Made by a program: the position numbers and the translations under genes. Positions 50,571-61,068 of a DNA stretch of 64,000 bases are shown here, piece after piece; the first letter of the stretch is position 1; the number at the start of each line of letters is the position of its first letter. Under the pieces are notes generated by a model. That model saw nothing but the letters and a program-made list of their open reading frames with translations, did no database searches and had not been told where the DNA came from. The stretch lies in the NCBI GenBank assembly GCA_000310025.1, contig FN649740.1, positions 2,643,296-2,707,295 of the forward strand. The letters run 5' to 3'. The stretch is from Ectocarpus siliculosus. Taxonomy: Eukaryota > Sar > Phaeophyceae > Ectocarpales > Ectocarpaceae.

Positions 50571-50602
<32 letters not shown>

Positions 50603-50924
50603 CGCACACGTTAAGCTTTTTTGTCAAAGTCCCAAGTTGGCTAATCACGTGTATTCCACCACAAACCACCCCCCGTCCATTTGCCCTTCCTTGCCCTCAG
50701 TGGCGACAGCCGCACATTTTGATCAGTTCCTGCCCCACGATCGTTCGCGGGGGCACTGCCCTATGCTTGGCTACAACACGGGAGAGGTGTTCAAGGACGC
50801 GAGATTCCGGCTGGGCCTGTACTTGAGGGAGGCCGGCGTGTCGGGATGCAAGTCAGCTCACGTCGCCGTCATGCGCGCAGCGGGGCCGCGTGCTCCCGCA
50901 CCTTACGGACAACACGCAGAGTAG
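44757..50924 (+). CDS. Coiled-coil protein, CCDC148-like, 709 residues, 11 exons
   Basis: Exons 44757-44924, 45047-45178, 45879-46286, 47005-47274, 47593-47732, 48106-48319, 48529-48665, 49098-49256, 49667-49808, 50276-50411, 50701-50924; total 2,130 bases with all phases agreeing, and 9 of 10 introns with a plain GT donor context. The middle is Ala/Gly/Glu-rich with one short W-containing segment (ISNHESWYRLRGVF), followed by strongly charged helices (EQGKARERREKESRERVEK). The C-terminus is different: after LEEKRMQVLQRLAASVPYAE it has FKDARFRLGLYLREAGVSG and a short tail. From memory, CCDC148-type proteins end in a similar block of the form DxRFRxxxALREAGLH; this is family knowledge I could not check. 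CCDC148 itself is poorly characterised. The ATG at 44757 is the first in frame; a second in-frame ATG is at 44802. The intron 45179-45878 carries a MITE. Confidence 0.8.
45262..45475. mobile_element. MITE-like element, family A copy 3
   Basis: About 214 bases in the first long intron of the CCDC148-like gene. The ends are imperfect inverted repeats sharing AAGATAGCACACCCCCT and AGGGGGTGCGATATCTTGTG with copies at 7189 and 13713. The interior differs, and there is no coding capacity. Confidence 0.75.
50539..50604. repeat. CAG/CAC/CAA trinucleotide tract
   Basis: Successive runs of CAG, CAC and CAA lie in the last intron of the CCDC148-like gene. Predicted poly-Gln/His stretches here are not coding, because the flanking exons splice around it. 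Confidence 0.85.
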
Positions 50925-50936
50925 AATCAGCAGTAG

Positions 50937-50939
50937 GTT

Positions 50940-50974
<35 letters not shown>
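50937..50974. repeat. (GTT)n microsatellite just after the CCDC148-like stop
   Basis: About a dozen GTT units begin 13 bases after the stop codon and so probably lie in the 3' UTR. Confidence 0.85.
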
Positions 50975-51937
50975 CTTCACATTACAAACCGTTCCGGTCT
51001 CCGCTCAGTACCTCCTGATGTCCGTACTATAACAGTACAACTGACGCGGACGCCTTCCGTGGTCACAAGCCAACTGCCCCCCAAGGTGGGGGGTACACCT
51101 TCTAAAAATAAAAAATGGACACCAGAAAAAATTCTCCAAGGCGAGATTTGTTTTTCTACCCAAACAAAAAGGAAAAAAAAAATTAAAAAAAATCAAAAAG
51201 AAAAAAATGTTAACCGGGGGGGATACAGGCGATCGAAAGACAAAGGAAAAAGAAAAATCAGCACCGGCTCCTTATGGCAGTAGTGGTATATTGTATGGGA
51301 GGGGCGTGGGCCATCAACTCTCGAGCCCTCCGCGCCAGCTTCAACCTTAACCCTAAGGCAGGGCTACCTTCTGCGTGTTTGAATGAGTAGAATGGGGCCG
51401 ATTCTTGGTCGTCTTTGACGCTAAAGCAACGCAAGCCGCCTTCACGTCTACTTCCCCCCCTTGCCCTCGGATGACCAATCGCTGTGTTCCTGGGTCACCC
51501 ACAAGAAACCTGTGTGTGATCATGACGTGGGCCATCCACTAGTAGTGTTGATTTGCTACGGAACATGATCCTTCGTCCTCTTGGTCGTTCCTCTTGAAGA
51601 AACCCGGCGCAACACACACTCCGGAGCATTGAAAACCTCTGCCTGAAGATGTTGTTCCCCAACGGAAGTGATGTTCGAGAATTTAGTCGCTCATCATTCG
51701 AAATGGTACACCGCATCAAATTCGCGAACCCGAAAAAGCGACGCAAAAGAAACCCCGCGAAACAGCGAAAACATCGTCATGGATGTGCTAGATGGTATTT
51801 ATTCACTTGGAAGACGAGAAGAACTTAGCAGTCCCAGATCATTCGAAACTGCCCATCCAAAGAGAGGATACCATGAAGTGCTAATACTCCCCGTACGTGA
51901 TTAATATCCGTCAACAACCCGTACATCCGTCGAATAC

Positions 51938-52065
51938 CCGTAGTCGATCAAGAACCCACCATACCAGCTTTTATTACTCTGTGGCCGATCAAGAACACCC
52001 ACAACCCGCCTTATTACTCCGTAGCCGATCAAGAACCCTCCATATCAGACTCATTATTCTGTGGT
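51938..52065. repeat. Tandem repeat of about 41 bp, three units
   Basis: Three diverged units each contain a core of GTAGTCGATCAAGAACCC type followed by CATACCAG and TTATTACTCT-like ends. They lie in the convergent intergenic region. Confidence 0.7.
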
Positions 52066-53844
52066 TGCCCCATCTCTCACGCGCCAATATCATACGCGGT
52101 ACCACCTTCTTCGACCCGTTCCACCCAACCCGACAACCTCAAGGCGGCCCCACAGGTGATGAACCCGTAATCATATTCACACCGACCGGTCGTCTGCCGG
52201 AGTCGCATCTACACGCCAGCTCGTGGCACGGTATCTTTCATTTGACCGTTGAGAGGAGGCAGGGACGAAGGGGAGGCTGGCTGCCGCGCGTGTGGGCGTA
52301 AAAGCGTAAAATCTAGCGCAGCGTACGATGGGAGAGCGCAAGGAAGGAACCTCGCCCACCGCCCGTCGCCGCAGCACGAAACAAAAAACAAAGTGCGCAG
52401 CCCCGGCTCTTGCTTCCAGAGAGTAAATCGAAAGGGTGTATGACTGACCTGCCGAACAAATTGGACGACAAACACATACAGACACGCCCGAAGTAACAGA
52501 AATACATGCAACAGATATGGAGAGAAGTGAACACGGCGAGGACAGAACCAGCAACCATACAAGGAGAGTCCCAAAAGAATATACTCCAAGGCAAAAAACC
52601 TCTGTGAGGTAGTCTAGACAAGTGAATTTGTCTTCAGCTCCTACCGTTTCTATCTTCAATCCGGAGAAAAGCCTAGCCCCCCCCGTGCTCTCGGGGGTCC
52701 CAACTCATGCACTGTAGAGGCGTTTTTCGTTTTTGCAACCGCAGGAAGCCTGGCGTATTTTCAATTGTCAGCCGGCTGGCGCATCGATGCTATTAATAAT
52801 TTCTGAAGCAACAAAAAACCCACGACATACACACGCACACGGAAAGAGATGTCATGCACGACTGCACGCGCGCTATCTGAATTGAGGAAGAACACATCCT
52901 GATCCGTTGCCACGGCGGCCGCATTAACGCCCACGTGTACCTCACGCACAAAAAAAAAAAAAACTTAATAAGCCCCGCCCCACCCAGATGAACAAAGGAA
53001 AACAACCGCCCGTTAGCATTTATCAGGAACAGAAATCGCATCAGTGCACAGGCCGAAAAATGCGGCATGATTCCATACCGGTGCAATACGAAAAAAGCCA
53101 CGTTCGCGATAACGAGGGCCATACACACGGGAGTGTGAACGCACGCGTCATGCTGACAAAAAAACGCACACGTGGAATGTAACAAGAGCTCACCGAACGT
53201 CGCGAACACGCACGGGCCCGACCTCCCTCTTTTAGGGGCGAAATGGCCCCTAAGCGAGCGGACGACGACTGCTCCAACTTAGGATTTGCAACAGCTACAC
53301 TTACAACACCATTTTCAACGGAGGTGACATGGATCTACGATGCACTTGGCATGACACGCGCCGTGGAATGACGAGAGGGGAGAATAGAGCACGACATTGG
53401 CACAGAAAAACAAATAACAGAAACAAAGCACAACTCTCTTCACGGCCCTTTAAGAGTGGCTGCTTCACACATGCTGTTATGATACGAGAGCGCCAGACAC
53501 GGAAGACAGAAAAGTGGGCTCGGATGCAAATACGACTCCCAGATACATAGGATGAGCGCACCACGTGCGTCTGACCGTCGTGAAATAACAACGAAGGAAT
53601 GGGTAAAGAAGGTATGGTTATTCCGCCCAACACAAAAAAGACTGCACCACAGCCCAGTACTTGTGCGTGCATCCTCGTACATACCGGCTCCTTTGACACG
53701 AAAAAAGCGCGAACACACGTAAATACACACCAATAAATGGAGCACAAATTCAAAAGAGAACGGCGACGTGCATGCACAACGAACGGCAAGCTGTTGCTAA
53801 TTGGTAGAAGATAGATGGATGTGCGCGCGTGATTTGTCTTTGCT

Positions 53845-56800
53845 CTACCCCTCGCTTGGGCTAGGCGGGACAGCAAAGCCATCGAAGCCGCTGCCGCCGC
53901 CGCCACCAGCGGCGGCCGGGCCATCTTTGGCGCCGACGGGCGCGAGCGCGCCGTCGTCACTGTCGGTCTGCGCCGGGTTCCCCGTCGCCGACCCGCTCGC
54001 GGGCGCGAGACCTCCCGGAGAGACGCCGCCGCCGCCGCCGGTCTCCTCCTCCCCGGGAGCGGGAAGACCCTCCTCCCCCTTGTGGCCGTCGGAGTCCCCC
54101 GCAGCGGCCTCCGGGCTCTTCGACATGGAGGAGAAGAACCCCTTCGAGCCGCCCTTGCCGCTCCGCGCCGAGGACAAGGACAGCGGTCCGCTGACGGTCC
54201 TCCTGCGAGCCACTGCTCCCAAGCTCCTGCGCCCCGAAAGCGGCCCGCTGCCGCTGCCGCGGCTGCTGCCACCAGCGCGGCCGTCGGACAAGGGCCCGCT
54301 TCCCTCGGAGTCGCGGCCGCCGCCGCCGCCGCTCCCCCGGGACTTCCGCCACCCGCGGGCCTTGTTGCGCAACGATGCCAGCCTGCTCGCCGTGCGCGGG
54401 GTGAAGGCGCTAGGACCAGCGGCCGTGGGGGTGGTCGTCGACGAGAGAGACAGTGGCTTTGAGGGGGCGGCGGCGGCGGCGGCGGCTTCTTCTTGAGCGA
54501 GGTCTTCAGCTGGGTTTACTCCTCCAGCAGCAGCAGCGGCGCCGGCGCCGGCGGCATCCTTCTGCTTGGTATCGGCGGTGGCCTTCTTGCTCGACAGTGA
54601 CCACCTCGCCCTGCGACGTGGAACAAGCGCGAGCGGGATATGGTGGGGGTTGGTTGTCGTTGGTTGCGGGGGCGCAGTGGCCGCGTATGTACACCCAAAA
54701 GCGCGCGCACGAGGGGGAAGGGGGGGGGGGGGTGTACTCATAGTCGTGCATGCCGTAGTCGTTTGACCATTGACCTCGCATCCCTACAAAGCCGGGACGG
54801 AGCACGCCGGGTTCTCACCGGACCAGGCTCTCACATCACCAAGCGCGAAGCGCCGTGAGGTATTTGGCGAGTCGCATGAAGGGTGAGCTGCATCCTGCTA
54901 AGGGTGTTCGGCATCTTGTGCTTACTTCCTTGCGTACGGATGACAGCTACGTATGACTTAATTTATTTTCTGGTGCTTTCACTTCCAGAGACAATTGTAA
55001 GCACTGTGTAACTGCCTCGAGGAAGCTTGACCATTTTAATACAACGTGGTGCGATCATCCCCCGTTGCGCGGAGTGAGGTTTCTCGACCCCGCACAACAT
55101 GATCTACTCGACCACCATTATGGTTACCGCAAAAAAAAAAAAAAAAACGGTAACCTGGTTGCAGAGTTCACGAAGTGAATTGGCTTCTTTTACAACGTCG
55201 TTGCCTAGCGACGAAAACCCAATCCCGATGGCAAACACCGAGTGGGGGGCTTGTTTTACAACGTCGTTGCCAAGCGACGAAAACCCAAACCCCGATGGCA
55301 AACACCGGGGGAGTGTGCGCGAGGGGGGGAGTGGGTGAAGCAAACACCGGGTGGGGCGGCATGTTTTACGACGTCGTTGCCAAGCGACGAAAACCCAATC
55401 CCGATGGCAAACACCGGGGGGGGGTGGCGACCAATGTCGTCTTCCCAAGTGTGGGTCACGGCCCATTCGTGTTCGGGGTAGGGAAATAATCACCTACCGC
55501 TACACCAGTACAAAAAAAAACAAGGCTCTTCTAACTCACCCGAAGGCACGGCAAAAACCGTGTTTCAACTGCGGGGCAAACAACACAGCCAAGCAAAAAA
55601 TGACCGCATGCCCAAAACGATATACACCCAAATAAACAGTATATGCACCTGTTCAACAAGGAAGCTCGGCCTTTGGTTGCCGTGGTGGGTGTGGGCAAGC
55701 TAGTAGGAGGATGAGCGTCCACCGTTTGGCCGGCAAGCTCGCCAGGCGCGGCAGCCGCACCATCCGCGCAACACACGTTCGCCTCTCGGCTCTCGCCCTT
55801 CGCATGCACAGCTTCGGCACTAGTGGCGGTAGCAGCAGCAGCAGCAGCAGCAGCAGCGGTAGCATAATATGCCGCGGGGGCGAGTCCCGGCATCGGAGTG
55901 GCCTCCTCAGTGTAGTCTTCGGTAGCGGACGACAGAGTCAGCGCCGACACCGCGGACGCGTGCCCACGGTCTCTCTCCTCCCGGCCTTCTTGCTCCACCG
56001 CCGCGTCAGCAGCAGCGGCCGCGACGGCCAGGATGGACAACGTCTGGGCATCGGCGCCGGAGTCTTCGGCTGCGGCATGCTCGGCCGGTGGCCCCTCCTG
56101 CATCTCGGCAGCTACCTCTTCCGCGGGCGGGGCCGGAGTGCGGCCATCTACAGGTGCCGCGCTACCTTTAGCGGCCGAAACCTCGGCGCTAGCTTCCTCG
56201 CTTCCGGAGTCCGAGGGGTCTTGCGCATCTAAAGCCGAAAGGGTGACGGTGTAGTCTCCGGCAGGTGAGGTACCACCACCAGTAGCTGCCGCAACAACGG
56301 TGCTAGCTCCCTCGCTTCCGGAGGCCCCCCCTTCGTCTTCGGCGAGCGACTGGTCTTCGACAGGTGCGGCAGCAACAGCTACCGATTCCTCCGTCTGACC
56401 CTCCTGACTTCCAGCGGTTTCAGTCGCAGGAAGAGCAGTCGCCGGTGAAGTCTGGTCGGACAAGGGTGGCTCCGTGTACTGCCCTAGCCTCTCCTCGTCC
56501 TCCGGTTCCTCGGCGGTAATCTCGGCAGTATGGCCACCAGTAGCTGTCGCAACAACGGCGCTAGCTCCCTCGCTTCCGGAGGCCCCCCCTTCGTCTTCGG
56601 CGAGCGACTGGTCTTCGACAGGTGAGGCAGCAACAGCTACCGATTCCTCCGTCTGACCCTCCTGACTTCCAGCGGTTTCAGTCGCAGGAAGAGCGGTCGC
56701 CGGTGAAGTCTGGTCGGACAAGGGTGGCTCCGTCTGCTGCCCTAGCCTCTCCTCGTCCTCCGGTTTCTCGGCGGCAATCTCGGCCGTATCACCACCAGCA

Positions 56801-59800
56801 GCTGTCGCAACAACGGCGCTAGCTCCCTCGCTTCCGGAGGCCTCCCCTTCGTCTTCGGCGAGCGTCTGGTCCTCGACAGGTGCGGCAGCAACAGCTACCG
56901 ATTCCTCCGTCTGACCCTCCTGACTTCCAGCGGTTTCAGTTGCAGGAAGAGCGGTCGCCGGTGAAGTCTGGTCGGACAAGGGTGGCTCCGTCTGCTGCCC
57001 TAGCCTCTCCTCGTCCTCCGGTTTCTCGGCGGCAATCTCGGCCGCAAGCACAGCTGCCGCCGTCAGCACCGCCGTTGGCGCAGACAACAGCAGCGACGGC
57101 AACAGGCTCTCGCCCGCTTGAACTTCCGCCCCGGGAGTCCCCATGCTTTCCGGCAAGCCACCCTCGGCTGCTGCCTCTCGCTCTTCCTTCTCCCCCCCTC
57201 CGCTGCTTCCCGCCGCCCCTTGGGTTTCCCCTTTCTCGGCCGTAGAAGGTATGCCGGGTTGCTGGACCGTAGCGGCACCCTCCGCCCCTCCGTCCTCCTC
57301 CTCCTCGCCACCGCCTGTGTTTCTCTCCCCCTCTGCAGCGGTCGTCTCGCCCGCTGGAGAGGCGACCGCGCATGCAGTAGCAGGCACATCACCCGGGATG
57401 GCAGCAGCAGGTGGGACGCCGCTCGTCTTCTCCGCTTGCTCCGCCGCCGCGGGAGACGACGACACCGACACCACATCGTGCGACTGCGAAACCCGTCTCG
57501 CCTCTCCTGGCTCGTCGGCGGTAAAGGGGGCGGGACGAATCGGACTGGAAGGCAACGAGACGGGCGGTGTGGATATGGCGGCAGAATCGGCAACGGGGAT
57601 CGGGTCAACAGCAGCGGTATCAGCAGGAGCATAACCACCACCACTACCCGGCTTCGCCGCCGTGGCTGCGTGCAACTGCTGTTCCAGTCTCTTCCGTGCC
57701 CGCTCCCTGACCCGCCGCGTCAGCAGCCGCGGTTCAGTCCGCAGGAGCGACGCGGCGGGGCCGTCTGCGACAGCGGCCGCATCGGCGGCGGCGTCCGCTG
57801 GCCCCTTCGGCGGGGAGAGGAACGCCGTCGGCTCTTGACCTTTCTCTTCGCAGCTGTCCGCCGCCGCTGGCGTGGAGTCCTCCGGCGCTGCAGCAGCAGC
57901 AGCGGCAGGTGCACCCATCGCCGCCGCCGCGCTGCCCTCGCCGACGTCGGCATCTCTTGTTTCCTCCAAGACCGACCCAGAGGCGGCGTCGGGAGAGTCG
58001 GACGCCGACACCGCACCCCCACCCGGAGTGGTGGTGCTGGACGTCGGGGCCCCCGCGGCGACGGCGGCGGCCTCTGCGGTCGGCTTCGGCGATGACAACG
58101 ACAACGATGGGGGGGTAAGCTTCGACGACGACGACAGAGCCGAGACCGGAGGCGGCGGCGGCGGCGGGCTTCGCGGGGTGCAGTGCGGCGCCTCGTCCGG
58201 CCTGGCGGCGAAGTCCGTCAGCGCCGTCGCCGGGGTCTGCTGATCGACCCACGACACGGCCTTCGTTACAGGCGGAGGGAGGGCCGAAGACGACGGGGGT
58301 TGAGCCTCGTTGGCCTGCGGCGCGCGTCACGCGGAAACGGGAGGAACACGTCGCCGGAGAGGGGAACCGAAACGGGGGAGGTACCGCGAAAGAAGAAAAG
58401 AGGATCGATGAGTATGGCGATAGCTGGACTCGTCATGAGGGGCGGTGCAAAATCAACCCACGAAGTGTTCAGTTGTCGTGTTCGGTTGGGGCGCGATTCG
58501 TCAGCGACCGGTGAGAGAACACCGCGCACATTGAAACCAGCCTGGAATTATCTCTCCTGTAGACTGCCAGGCAGGTGCCGAACAGACGGGACGGGAGCGT
58601 TCATTGGGCGAGAGCAACGACGGCCGGATCAGACCATTGGAAAGGGAAAGGGACAAAGATTGCTTCATTCAGAGATCATGCGTCAGATCGGACCAGACAG
58701 AGAGAGACAGAGAGAGGCAGAGAGAGACAGAAGAGCAAGAGAAACAGAGAGACAGAGACAGAGAGAGCTGCTGCATAAACGGGAACATATGAGTGACACC
58801 GACGATTATCCACAACTACCACAGAAAACCGGTCCGACCACGAACACACGACAAAGGCGGCATGATCGACCAGAGGGACACCGCAGCATCAACACCACCC
58901 CGACAAAACAGTCAACCACAACGGTCCATCAGCAGGTCGGCGAGACGAACAACGAATAGTAAAAATCCTGACAGCTTCTCACGAAAGACTTTTCTTGCAC
59001 CTGGTTGCCGGCGGGAGATGCGGAAGCGGAGGTGGCGTCGTCCTCCGCCAAGCAGAGCACCTCGGTAACGACGTCGGACCGCCAGGAGTCCTTGAGCCCC
59101 GACAGCTCCGACAGGTACGCCTGCAGCCCCTCCCTCCTCTCCTCCATCTCCTCGGCGGGCATTGCCAGCGTCCCGGGGGCGTGCCACTGTTTTATTACGC
59201 GGCGCGTTTGTAGCGGGGGTTTATTTTTCACCATACTACTGTGTACACAGGTCTTTCCCCTCGAAAAAAAAAAAAAAAACGCTATTCATCGTACACGCCG
59301 TGCTGATTGTCGGACATTCACAGCACTTCCTGCACCGAGTGTATGGGTCGGTGCTCCGGGTTTCGCAGGTGGCTAGTTGGCTTGAAAGGTTGGTTCGGAA
59401 AGGTGGCGCCGTACTGTACTGTACGCGTGGACTTTGGGCGGAACATCGGAACAACTGAAACCGTCGATGAGACACTGGCAACTGGGGGAATGGAGAGGGG
59501 GGGGGGGGCTTGACGGGCAGCGCAACTGACAAAAAACAACGGTTCTACCGCACTGCACCTTGTGTACGAACATCAACAGCGGTGCCTGCTTGCGGGGGAA
59601 AGGAACGTCCGGCAGCGGCAGCCTCTTCTTCCATAGGCCATGCCTCATGGCGTCCAGGGTGCTGAACCGCTGTTTCACCGTCCACAGCCTGTCGCCGTTC
59701 GTCGGAACGCACAGAGAAGCACATTAAAACCGACGCGGTGGTTGCATTCGTTGCTGCCGTAATGAAAGTACGTGGGGGAGAAATTCGGACCCGAGCGTTT

Positions 59801-60207
59801 ACACATGACAAGCAAAACGAGCGACGCAAACAAATCGACGAGGGGGGTAGGGTGTGCGATGACCAACCCAATTCCCCCCACTCGCCACTACGCCCTGCAT
59901 CATGCCGGCAACAGGCCTGACTAAACAATCGAGCCTCTGGTTTTGTCGGCGGGTGTCACCGGCCACAATCAATGAAACATCACGAAAAAGATGAAATTTG
60001 GGTTCTCGCGTCAACAAGAATGCTCTTTCAACACACAACAGGTGTCAGTTACTATCGGGAGAAGAACGCCAACCCAAGAAAGGAGAAGGTCAGTCGGGAG
60101 TAGGTACTGACGGCCAGGTCACACGCCTGCGCATCGCTCCTCACTGCTAGCTGTGACACGTCAACCAGCAAATCTCTTTTGAGCATCGTCAATTTTCTCA
60201 TCACCGC
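53845..60207 (-). CDS. PX-domain protein with very long low-complexity region (N-terminus uncertain)
   Basis: Exons with agreeing phases: 60074-60207, 59559-59688, 59001-59186, 55649-58314, 53845-54610; about 1,290 residues if the ATG at 60201 starts it. The PX fold is split over the first three exons: LWTVKQRFSTLDAMRHGLW (the basic-aromatic RFS strand), LPLPDVPFPRK (proline loop before the phosphoinositide site) and EEMEERREGLQAYLSEL (the ERRxxLQxYL helix). PX domains bind phosphoinositides, so the protein probably acts at endosomal or other membranes, like sorting nexins. The 2.67-kb exon encodes about 880 residues rich in Ala, Glu, Pro, Ser and Thr with three 86-residue repeats; the last exon is Gly/Ser/Ala-rich and basic. 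No BAR or other sorting-nexin domain was seen. The donor of the first exon (GTTGGC) is weak and the true start may lie upstream. The intron 54611-55648 contains a family B repeat. Confidence 0.75.
54719..55245 (-). repeat. Dispersed repeat family B, long copy 4
   Basis: Reverse complement of 8703-9252, over nearly the whole length and with few differences, in an intron of the PX gene. The same GGTTACCG/CGGTAACC pair flanks an A run. It is followed on the right by extra tandem copies of its terminal segment. Confidence 0.85.
55188..55425. repeat. Three tandem copies of the family B terminal segment
   Basis: The segment with GTCGTTGCCAAGCGACGAAA followed by ACCC and GATGGCAAACACCG occurs three times (starting about 55196, 55261 and 55372), separated by G-rich spacers. 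The single copy at 8703 shows only one unit, so the array was built at this locus or lost at the other. Confidence 0.8.
56270..57045 (-). repeat. Coding tandem repeat, three units of 258 bp (86 residues)
   Basis: Within the large PX-gene exon, the block starting EIAAEKPEDEERLGQ and running through SDQTSPATALPATETAGSQ to SGSEGAS recurs three times with exact 258-base spacing (anchor sequence at 56504, 56762 and 57020). Units differ by only a few substitutions, such as GQQ to GQY and EGEA to EGGA, which indicates recent expansion or homogenisation. The unit is acidic, with Ser/Thr/Pro, and predicted disordered. Confidence 0.9.
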
Positions 60208-60314
60208 CTGGGCGATCAGATTTCGAGCAAGACGTCTCCCACTCACTCCTTCCAAATCATTTTGTGCCCATGTTTGGTGCGCATTGAAACTGGTCCCAAG
60301 TAAAAAAAAAGAGC

Positions 60315-60554
60315 AGTGGCCAAAATCGGGTACACCCGGTCCAAACACGGCCATAATCGGGTACCCCTACAAGACGCTGCTGGGAGCGACCGCAAGACAC
60401 CATCTGATTGGCCGACGCCCACTCCTACCCGACCTTGACCGTCTTTCCACCGGGTGCACCCGATCTTGGCTACTCACCCCACGAAGGGGTACCCGGTTTT
60501 TCTTCCCCCTACCCGAAAATGGCTGGGTTGTTCGACCAAAACCCATGCACACAA
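60315..60554 (+). repeat. Left arm of a 240-bp inverted repeat
   Basis: It matches the reverse complement of 60829-61068 over its whole length with roughly one mismatch per ten to twenty bases. It contains several short GGGTACCC- or GGGTGCACCC-type palindromes. The minus-strand PX gene begins just left of it. Confidence 0.9.
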
Positions 60555-60618
60555 GTACACGACAGCAACGCTCAGCCCTCGAATTCGGACGTTCTGACGG
60601 CCCGGCGGGCGGAGGCAG

Positions 60619-60756
60619 ACCCTCCGCCGGTTGGTGGAAGTCTCCCTTGGGATAAACGGCAGGCGGCCCGTGCAAATGATCGAGAAGAAGAAAGAGCTGG
60701 ATGAATACCTCATCACTCACGAGATGCGACACACACGAGACTCGTCTAAAAAATAG
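60619..60756 (+). CDS. Possible exon or captured gene fragment between inverted-repeat arms
   Basis: After a GAGGCAG acceptor-like site, an open frame encodes TLRRLVEVSLGINGRRPVQM then IEKKKELDEYLITHEMRHTR and stops at 60754-60756. Its charged helical composition is unlike the repeats beside it. No clear donor or start was found. It could be a terminal exon of a + strand gene, an internal exon, or host DNA captured by a foldback element. Not recognised. Confidence 0.3.
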   Translation, partial: TLRRLVEVSLGINGRRPVQMIEKKKELDEYLITHEMRHTRDSSKK

Positions 60757-60828
60757 ACATATTTCCTCCCTCCCGCTGCTTTCTCATTGGCGACAAACGA
60801 GAGCCGGCGGTGTGCGTCCGACCCGTGA

Positions 60829-61068
60829 TTGTGTGCACGGGTTTTGGCTGAATAGTCCAGTCATTTTCGGGCAGGGGGAAGAAAAACCGGGTACCCCTTC
60901 GTGGGGTGAGTAGCCAAGATCGGGTGCACCCGGTGGAAAGACGGTCAAGGTCGGGTAGGAGTGGGCGTCGGCCAACCAGATGGTGTCATGCGGTCGCTCC
61001 CAGCAGCGTCTTGTAGGGGTACCCGATTATGGCCGTGTTTGGACCGGGTGTACCCGATTTTGGCCACT
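60829..61068 (-). repeat. Right arm of a 240-bp inverted repeat
   Basis: Mirror of 60315-60554, equal in length and separated from it by 274 bases. Together they could fold into one long hairpin, or represent two oppositely inserted copies of one element. A-runs flank both outer edges. Confidence 0.9.

Larger units (their letters stand above)
50925..53844. other. Convergent intergenic region without a supported gene
   Basis: It lies between the CCDC148-like stop (+) and the PX-gene stop (-). Several open frames of 60-140 residues exist on both strands but none shows splice-consistent or conserved-looking protein. It contains an A-rich, possibly low-quality tract (about 51100-51215) and a short tandem repeat (51938-52065). 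Long 3' UTRs are the likely content. Confidence 0.45.

Noticed and set aside
57118-58095. Plus-strand 325-residue Arg-rich frame
   Set aside because: It is antisense to the long PX-gene exon. GC-rich repetitive coding leaves several frames open.
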